Source: Streptomyces sp. JB150
Lineage (GTDB): Bacteria; Actinomycetota; Actinomycetes; Streptomycetales; Streptomycetaceae
Assembly: GCF_011193355.1 (NCBI RefSeq)
Contig: NZ_CP049780.1
Coordinates: 2,456,556 to 2,520,555 of the forward strand
DNA: 64,000 bases
Direction: 5' to 3'
In this document: positions 59,082 through 64,000 of the stretch, piece by piece
How the letters are laid out: each line of letters starts with the position of its first letter
Position numbering within the stretch: position 1 is the stretch's first letter
Notes under the pieces: model-generated
What the model was told of the DNA's origin: nothing
The model's input: the letters and a program-made list of their open reading frames with translations, nothing else
Databases searched by the model: none
Translations under genes and position numbers: made by a program

Positions 59082-60332
59082 ATGGCGATGGCGAGTGACC
59101 GGACGGACGGCATGCGCGTCCTGCGGCCGGACGACTGGGACGTGTGGTACGACACTCTGCTGCGGGCGTTCGGCGGTGCGCCGGAGGCGCCCGAGGAACG
59201 CGAACTGTGGCGTGAGCTCACCGAGTTCGACCGTTCCCTGGCCGTGTGGGACGGGGACGCGGTGGTGGGCACGGCCGGCGCGTTCACGTTCCGGCTGACG
59301 GTGCCCGGCGGGGCGTCGGTGCCCGCGGCCGGCGTCACCATGGTGAGCGTGGCCGGCACGCACCGGCGGCGCGGGGTGCTGACGTCGATGATGCGGCGGC
59401 AGCTGGACGACGTCCGCTCGTGGGGCGAGCCGCTGGCGGTGCTGACCGCCTCGGAGCCGGACATCTACGGACGGTTCGGGTACGGGGCGGCGACGTACGC
59501 GCTGCGCGCCGAGATCGACACGGCGCGGGTGCGGCTGTCGGTGCCGGCCGGGACCGACGGCGTACGGCTGCGCTACGCGGCGCCGGCCGATGTGCTGGAG
59601 GACTGCGAGGCGGTCTACGCCCGGCTGGTGCCCGGACGGCCGGGCATGCTGGCGCGGCGGCCGAAGTGGGAGCGGGTGGCGCTGCTGGACCCGGAGAGCG
59701 AGCGGGAGGGCGCGTCGCCGCTGCAGTGCGTGGTCGCCGAGCGGAACGGCCGGATCGCCGGGTACGCCCGGTACCGGGTGAAGCTCGGCTGGGGCGACAG
59801 CGGTCATGACGGCACGGTGTCGCTGGAGGACCTGGCGGCCGAGGATCCCGCGGTGGACGCGGCGCTGTGGCGGTTCCTGTTCGGGATCGACCTGACCTCC
59901 ACGCTGGTGATGCGGGGGCGGCCGGTCGACGACGCCTGGCAGTACCTGGTGTCGGACATCCGCCGGTGCCGGACGCGGCAGCGGGACTCGCTGTACCTGC
60001 GGCCGGTGGAGGTGGGCGCCGCGCTCCAGGCGCGGACCTATGCCGCGCCGGTGGACGTGGTGCTGGACGTCGAGGACGCCTTCTGCCCGTGGAACACGGG
60101 GCGTTGGCGGCTCAGCGGGGACGCCAAGGGCGCCTCGTGCGAGCGTACGGCCGACGCGGCGGATCTGGCGCTGACCGTGCGGGAGCTGGGGTCGGCGTAT
60201 CTCGGCGGGGTGAGCCTCACCGCGCTGGCCGCGGCCGGGCGGGTCCGGGAGCTGCGGGCGGGGGCGCTGGCGGAGGCGTCGGTGGCGTTCGGGCCGGCCG
60301 GGCCCGCGCCCTGGCTGCCGCACGGGTTCTGA
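59082..60332 (+). CDS. Eis-like GNAT N-acetyltransferase
   Basis: 416 aa, the length of Eis-type proteins. An N-terminal GNAT domain (VLRPDDWDVWYDTLLRAFGG; VTMVSVAGTHRRRGVLTSMMRRQLDDVRSWGEPLAVLTASEPDIYGRFGYG) is followed by a second GNAT and a C-terminal SCP2-like domain ending in a phenylalanine (WLPHGF), as in Eis where the terminal carboxylate is catalytic. Acetyl-CoA motif RRRGV. Acceptor may be amines or aminoglycosides; not decided here. Converges on the glycosylase gene with a 10-bp gap. Confidence 0.88.
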   Translation: MAMASDRTDGMRVLRPDDWDVWYDTLLRAFGGAPEAPEERELWRELTEFDRSLAVWDGDAVVGTAGAFTFRLTVPGGASVPAAGVTMVSVAGTHRRRGVLTSMMRRQLDDVRSWGEPLAVLTASEPDIYGRFGYGAATYALRAEIDTARVRLSVPAGTDGVRLRYAAPADVLEDCEAVYARLVPGRPGMLARRPKWERVALLDPESEREGASPLQCVVAERNGRIAGYARYRVKLGWGDSGHDGTVSLEDLAAEDPAVDAALWRFLFGIDLTSTLVMRGRPVDDAWQYLVSDIRRCRTRQRDSLYLRPVEVGAALQARTYAAPVDVVLDVEDAFCPWNTGRWRLSGDAKGASCERTADAADLALTVRELGSAYLGGVSLTALAAAGRVRELRAGALAEASVAFGPAGPAPWLPHGF

Positions 60333-60342
60333 GCCGGGCGTC

Positions 60343-61152
60343 TCAGGCGCGCTGGCAGACGGGGCACCAGAAGAGGTTGCGGGCGGCGAGGCCGGCGGTG
60401 CGGATCTCGCCGCCGCAGACGTGGCAGGGCAGGGTGGCCCTGCGGTAGACGTACACCTCGCCGCCGTGGTCGTCGACGCGCGGCGGGCGGCCCATGGCCT
60501 CGGGGGTGTGCTCGGGGCGGACGGTGTCGATGCGGTTGTCGCGGACGCCCTCGCGCATCAGCTGCACGAGGTCGGTCCACAGGGCGTGCCACTCGGCGGG
60601 GGTGATGTCGCGGCCCGCGCGGTAGGGGTCGATGCCGTGCCGGAAGAGGACCTCCGCGCGGTAGACGTTGCCGACGCCGGCGATGACCTTCTGGTCCATC
60701 AGCAGGGCGGCGATGGCCGTACGGCTGCGGGAGACGCGCCGGTAGGCCTCGTCGGGGTCGGCGTCGTCGCGCAGCGGGTCCGGGCCGAGGCGGTCGTGTA
60801 TGGCGCGCTTCTCGGCGTCGGTGATCAGGGCGCAGGTGGTGGGGCCGCGCAGGTCGACGTACGACGTGGTGTTCGCGAGGCGCAGGCGGACGGTGTCCGT
60901 GGGCGGGGGCGCCGGGGCGTCGCCGAAGGCGACCTTGCCGAACAGGCCCAGGTGGATGTGGACCCAGTCGCTGTCACGGAAGCGCAGGAAGAGGTGCTTG
61001 CCGTGGGCCTCGGTGGCGGTGAGGACGGCGCCGTCGAGGAGGTCGGCGGCGTCGGAGAACTTGCCCTGGGGGCTGGTGACCCGGGGGGCCGTGCCGGCGA
61101 ACCGGTCGGCGTAGTCCTGTGCCAGCCGGTGAATCGTGTGCCCCTCTGGCAC
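60343..61152 (-). CDS. nei: Fpg/Nei-family DNA glycosylase (endonuclease VIII type)
   Basis: Base-excision repair enzyme. The start MPEGH gives the catalytic Pro2 and Glu3; PEGH rather than PELP points to the Nei rather than Fpg (MutM) branch. HGKHLFLRFRDSDWVHIHLGLFGK in the N-domain, H2TH motif DQKVIAGVGNVYRAEVLFRHGIDP, and zinc finger CHVCGGEIRTAGLAARNLFWCPVCQ at the C-terminus. 269 aa. GTG start. Confidence 0.93.
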   Translation of the reverse strand: MPEGHTIHRLAQDYADRFAGTAPRVTSPQGKFSDAADLLDGAVLTATEAHGKHLFLRFRDSDWVHIHLGLFGKVAFGDAPAPPPTDTVRLRLANTTSYVDLRGPTTCALITDAEKRAIHDRLGPDPLRDDADPDEAYRRVSRSRTAIAALLMDQKVIAGVGNVYRAEVLFRHGIDPYRAGRDITPAEWHALWTDLVQLMREGVRDNRIDTVRPEHTPEAMGRPPRVDDHGGEVYVYRRATLPCHVCGGEIRTAGLAARNLFWCPVCQRA

Positions 61153-61233
61153 GGTTCCCGTTTCCTTCCAGCCCCCGGAGGGCGTGTCCTGCCGGCCGCT
61201 GTGGCGGGGACGCCGTCCCGCCGGGGCCCTGTG

Positions 61234-61722
61234 TCAGTCCTGCTGCGGGTGGTGCGCCGGGATCGGCGGCAGCTCGCCCGTGGTCTCGTACCCGGCCAGC
61301 ATGTCGATGCGGCGGATGTGGCGCTCGTCACCGGAGAACGGGGTGCCCAGGAAGACCTCGACGAACTTGGTCGCCTCCTCCTGGGTGTGCATGCGCGCGC
61401 CGACGGCCACGACGTTGGCGTTGTTGTGCTGGCGGCCCAGCGCCGCCGTCTCCTCGCTCCAGGCGAGGGCGGCACGGACGCCCTTGACCTTGTTCGCGGC
61501 GATCTGCTCGCCGTTGCCGGAGCCGCCGATCACGATGCCGAGGGAGTCGGGGTCCGCGGCGGTCTTCTCCGCGGCGCGGAGGCAGAAGGGCGGGTAGTCG
61601 TCCTGGGCGTCGTAGATGTGCGGGCCGCAGTCGACGGGGTCGTGACCCGCCGCTTTGAGCCATTCGACGAGGTGGTTCTTGAGTTCGAAGCCGGCATGGT
61701 CCGAGCCGAGATACACGCGCAT
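61234..61722 (-). CDS. rpiB: Ribose-5-phosphate isomerase B
   Basis: Interconverts ribose and ribulose 5-phosphate. RVYLGSDHAGFELK, IGGSGNGEQIAANKVKGVRAALAWSEETA, RQHNNANVVAVGAR. The catalytic Cys of enterobacterial RpiB is replaced: the loop reads GGSGNGE with E72, as in mycobacterial RpiB, where glutamate is the base. 162 aa, normal length. ATG start. Confidence 0.96.
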   Translation of the reverse strand: MRVYLGSDHAGFELKNHLVEWLKAAGHDPVDCGPHIYDAQDDYPPFCLRAAEKTAADPDSLGIVIGGSGNGEQIAANKVKGVRAALAWSEETAALGRQHNNANVVAVGARMHTQEEATKFVEVFLGTPFSGDERHIRRIDMLAGYETTGELPPIPAHHPQQD

Positions 61723-61928
61723 GGGATGAGTGTGACATGCGCCCGGTCGGGCAGCAGGGCGGGGTACCGGCGTCGTGATCTGTGATGCGGGCCACTGAAG
61801 CTCAGGGAAACCTCAAGTAACAATCCGGATTCAAAGGTTCAAGAATGTGTTTCCCTCGGATTCACTGGTCCGGCTCGTACGCCGCTCGTACGGGAATTGA
61901 TCATTCCGGCGCAAAGGATTTCCGTCCC

Positions 61929-63398
61929 ATGACTTCGCAGCCGACCCTGAGGAAGGCCGACAACGGCCACGGAGGCCCCGGAGGAACCGGCAACCCCGGA
62001 TCCGGTTCCGGACTCCAGGCAGGGCTCAAGAACCGCCATCTGTCGATGATCGCCATCGGCGGTGTCATCGGTGCCGGACTCTTCGTGGGGTCCTCGTCCG
62101 GTATCGCCACCGCCGGCCCCGGCATCCTCCTCTCGTACGCGCTCGTCGGCACGCTCGTGGTGCTGGTGATGCGCATGCTCGGTGAGATGTCGGCCGCCAA
62201 CCCGACGTCCGGCTCCTTCTCCGCGCACGCCGACCGCGCGCTCGGGCCGTGGGCCGGCTTCTCCATCGGCTGGCTCTACTGGTTCTTCTGGGTCGTGGTG
62301 CTCGCGGTCGAGGCGACCGCCGGTGCCGTGATCCTGGAGGGCTGGGTGCCCGCCGTACCGCAGTGGGCCTGGGCGCTGATCGTGATGGTCGTGCTCACCG
62401 GCACCAACCTCGTGTCCGTCGGCTCCTACGGCGAGTTCGAGTTCTGGTTCGCCGGCATCAAGGTCGTCGCCATCGGCGCCTTCATCGTCATCGGCGGCCT
62501 CGCCGTGTTCGGCGTGCTCCCCGGCGTCGACAGCGAGCAGGCGGGCCTGTCCAACCTCACCGCGCACGGCGGCTTCCTGCCCAACGGGCCGGGGGCGATC
62601 CTCACCGGTGTGCTGCTGGTCGTCTTCTCGTTCATGGGCAGCGAGATCGCGACCCTGGCGGCCGGCGAGTCCGAGGACCCGCAGCGCGCCGTCACCAAGT
62701 CGACCAACAGCATCATCTGGCGCATCGCCGTCTTCTACCTGGGCTCGATCCTCGTCGTCGTCTCGCTGCTGCCGTGGGACTCCAAGTCCATCCAGGACAA
62801 GGGCTCCTACGTGGCCGCGCTGGACTCGCTGGGCATCGCGCACGCCGGTCAGATCATGAACTTCATCGTGCTGACCTCGGTGCTGTCCTGTCTCAACTCC
62901 GGCCTGTACACCGCCTCCCGGATGGCCTTCTCGCTCGGTGAGCGCGGGGACGCGCCGAAGTCGTTCGCGAAGACCACCGAGCGGGGTGTGCCGCGCACCG
63001 CGATCCTGGTGTCCGTGGTGTTCGGGTTCGTGGCCGTGTTCTTCAACTACAAGTTCCCGGACTCCGTCTTCCTGTTCCTGGTGAACTCCAGCGGTGCCGT
63101 CGCCCTGTTCGTGTGGCTGGTGATCTGCTTCTCGCAGCTGCGGATGCGCAAGATCATCCAGGCGGAGGCGCCGGAGAAGCTGGTCGTGCGGATGTGGCTG
63201 TACCCCTACCTGACCTGGGCGACCGCCGCGCTGATCGTCTTCGTCCTCGGCTACATGCTCACCGACACCGAGCACGACGGACGCCGGACCGTGCTGCTGT
63301 CGCTGCTGGTGGCGGGCGTGGTGCTGGCCATCGCCGTGGTCCGGCAGAAGCTCGGCTCCGGCAGGGAGCGGCAGCGGGACGAGGTCACCAGCGGCTGA
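61929..63398 (+). CDS. Amino acid permease (GABA/aromatic type, APC family)
   Basis: 489 aa, twelve helices. After a Gly-rich leader: LKNRHLSMIAIGGVIGAGLFVGSSSGIATAGPGILLSYALVGTLVVLVMRMLGEMSAANPTSGSFSAHADRALGPWAGFSIGWLYWFFWV is the AAT-type signature. VFSFMGSEIATLAAGESEDPQRAV and NSGLYTASRMAFSLGERGDAPKSFAKT follow. Proton-coupled amino acid uptake is expected; substrate cannot be fixed. Start ATG 61929 has AAGGA 9 bases ahead; the longer frame to 61845 is less likely. Confidence 0.93.
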   Translation: MTSQPTLRKADNGHGGPGGTGNPGSGSGLQAGLKNRHLSMIAIGGVIGAGLFVGSSSGIATAGPGILLSYALVGTLVVLVMRMLGEMSAANPTSGSFSAHADRALGPWAGFSIGWLYWFFWVVVLAVEATAGAVILEGWVPAVPQWAWALIVMVVLTGTNLVSVGSYGEFEFWFAGIKVVAIGAFIVIGGLAVFGVLPGVDSEQAGLSNLTAHGGFLPNGPGAILTGVLLVVFSFMGSEIATLAAGESEDPQRAVTKSTNSIIWRIAVFYLGSILVVVSLLPWDSKSIQDKGSYVAALDSLGIAHAGQIMNFIVLTSVLSCLNSGLYTASRMAFSLGERGDAPKSFAKTTERGVPRTAILVSVVFGFVAVFFNYKFPDSVFLFLVNSSGAVALFVWLVICFSQLRMRKIIQAEAPEKLVVRMWLYPYLTWATAALIVFVLGYMLTDTEHDGRRTVLLSLLVAGVVLAIAVVRQKLGSGRERQRDEVTSG

Positions 63399-63480
63399 TC
63401 CGGCCGTACGGCACGTCACACCGGCCGATTCCGGCGTACGACACCTCAAGCCGGCCGATCCCGCCGTACGACATCGCAAG
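63391..63480. repeat. Three 30-bp tandem repeats
   Basis: Exact 30-bp period: copies at 63391, 63421 and 63451. Copies 2 and 3 match at 26 of 30 bases; copy 1 matches copy 3 at 21 of 30 and includes the permease stop codon. Common core CCGGCCGAT...CGTACG. Confidence 0.85.
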
Positions 63481-63510
63481 GGCCTCGCGGCGTCTCGCCG
63501 CGAGGCCCTT
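63478..63510. terminator. Strong terminator between convergent permease and gene fragment
   Basis: AAGGGCCTCGCGGCG (63478-63492), loop TCT, and its exact complement at 63496-63510: 15-bp perfect stem. Works in both directions. Confidence 0.85.
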
Positions 63511-63512
63511 CG

Positions 63513-63774
63513 TCACAGCACGGTGAAGCCGTCCCGCACCTCCTCGTACACCCGCAGCGCCCGGTCCGCCACGCGCGGCTGGTACCAGGTGTTGATCTGG
63601 TACGACGTCCCCCGCGCAGCGAAGCCGAGCAGCCGCGCGTGCCGGGGGACGCCGTCGAGGGTGTACGTGCACTCCCGCACGACCGCCGGACGGCCCCTTC
63701 ACATCGGGCAGCCAGCGCTCCGGGGGCGTCCAGCCGAAGCGGACCGGGGCGTGGTCGAAACCTGACGGTGGTTG
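63513..63774 (-). pseudogene. Frameshifted, start-less gene fragment
   Basis: Two frames together look coding. Upstream part: FDHAPVRFGWTPPERWLPDVKG. Downstream part, in a frame shifted by one, to the stop at 63513: RPAVVRECTYTLDGVPRHARLLGFAARG then TSYQINTWYQPRVADRALRVYEEVRDGFTVL. The shift lies near a run of four C at about 63694-63697. No start codon exists before the upstream stop at 63775-63777, so this is also a 5'-truncated fragment of about 85 codons. Family unrecognised. Confidence 0.6.
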
Positions 63775-63781
63775 TCAGGTT
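63759..63781. promoter_or_regulatory. Operator-like inverted repeat upstream of the FAD oxidoreductase gene
   Basis: AACCTGAC (63759-63766), 7-base spacer, GTCAGGTT (63774-63781): 8-bp perfect arms, a size typical of TetR/MarR-type operators. It ends 20 bp before the ATG at 63802. Confidence 0.45.
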
Positions 63782-63801
63782 ATGGCGTCAGGCTCGGCGT
63801 C

Positions 63802-64000
63802 ATGAACCTTCCCGGCACCACGGATCTGCTGCTGCTCCGCCCCGGCGACGCCGGTTACGCGGAGGAGACCGCCGGTTTCCAGACCGGCTTCGTACGGCGG
63901 CCCGCCGTCGTCCTCGGCGCTCGATCGGCCGGGGACGTGGCGGCCGCCGTGCGGTACGCGGCCGCGCGGGACCTGCCGCTGGCCGTCCAGGCGACCGGCC
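63802..64000 (+). CDS. FAD-binding (PCMH/BBE-type) oxidoreductase, 3' end outside window
   Basis: ATG at 63802 gives MNLPGTTDLLLLRPGDAGYAEETAGFQTGFVRRPAVVLGARSAGDVAAAVRYAAARDLPLAVQATG, the start of an FAD-linked oxidase of the PCMH type (family mark P-A-V-V-x-x-A-x-S-A-x-D-V-A-A-A-V-R-x-A). Only 66 codons are present, so the flavin-linking residues cannot be seen. Confidence 0.8.
   Translation, partial: MNLPGTTDLLLLRPGDAGYAEETAGFQTGFVRRPAVVLGARSAGDVAAAVRYAAARDLPLAVQATG

Overview
The window is chromosomal DNA of a high-GC actinomycete, almost certainly a Streptomyces. The evidence is very strong GC bias at third codon positions, many GTG starts, a twin-ORF clpP1/clpP2, Streptomyces-type mreBCD-pbp2-rodA, and a gene order I recognise as the S. 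coelicolor SCO2578 to SCO263x core region. Species cannot be fixed from sequence alone. Most genes lie on the minus strand. I saw no insertion sequence, prophage, integrase or CRISPR array.

Layout: 0-8.8 kb holds a truncated LCP (LytR-CpsA-Psr) wall-polymer ligase, nadD, two tiny membrane proteins, an M48 protease, two related one-helix membrane proteins, proA, a small unknown gene and proB. 8.9-23.1 kb is an accessory block that splits the usual obg-proB neighbourhood. It contains a low-GC pair of secreted enzymes (PLD-like protein, trypsin-like protease), a wall-glycopolymer module (GT2 glycosyltransferase, CDP-glycerol/ribitol-type polymerase, cytidylyltransferase-SDR fusion), a Tat-exported PhoD phosphatase and three tandem secreted FG-GAP proteins. 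23.2-30.1 kb is obg, rpmA, rplU and a very long RNase E/G. 30.3-36.5 kb holds a DUF2344 protein and its radical SAM partner, pushed apart by a repeat-built membrane protein and an Mrr nuclease-TerD fusion. 36.6-43.1 kb is rodA, pbp2, mreD, mreC, mreB. 43.4-48.6 kb is ndk, a DUF4233 gene, folC and valS. 48.7-50.1 kb has a Pro/Gln-rich membrane protein and a small four-cysteine secreted protein. 50.2-54.7 kb is clpX, clpP2, clpP1 and tig, with a ClgR-like site before clpP1. tRNA-Pro(UGG) and tRNA-Gly(UCC) follow, then small membrane, acyltransferase, HD-domain, SpoIIE-type phosphatase, Eis-like acetyltransferase, Nei-type glycosylase, rpiB and amino-acid permease genes. The window ends in a broken gene fragment and the start of an FAD-dependent oxidoreductase.

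How the genes work together: two cell-wall themes dominate. The mre-pbp2-rodA operon builds peptidoglycan. The LCP protein, GT2, polymerase and CDP-polyol synthase would make and attach an anionic wall polymer; literature on S. coelicolor assigns such a role (PdtA, spore-wall complex) to the corresponding region. A protein-quality set (trigger factor, ClpP1P2, ClpX) and a translation/ribosome set (L21, L27, Obg, RNase E, ValRS) make up most of the rest. Perfect inverted repeats of 11-21 bp after many genes mark transcription-unit ends and are listed.
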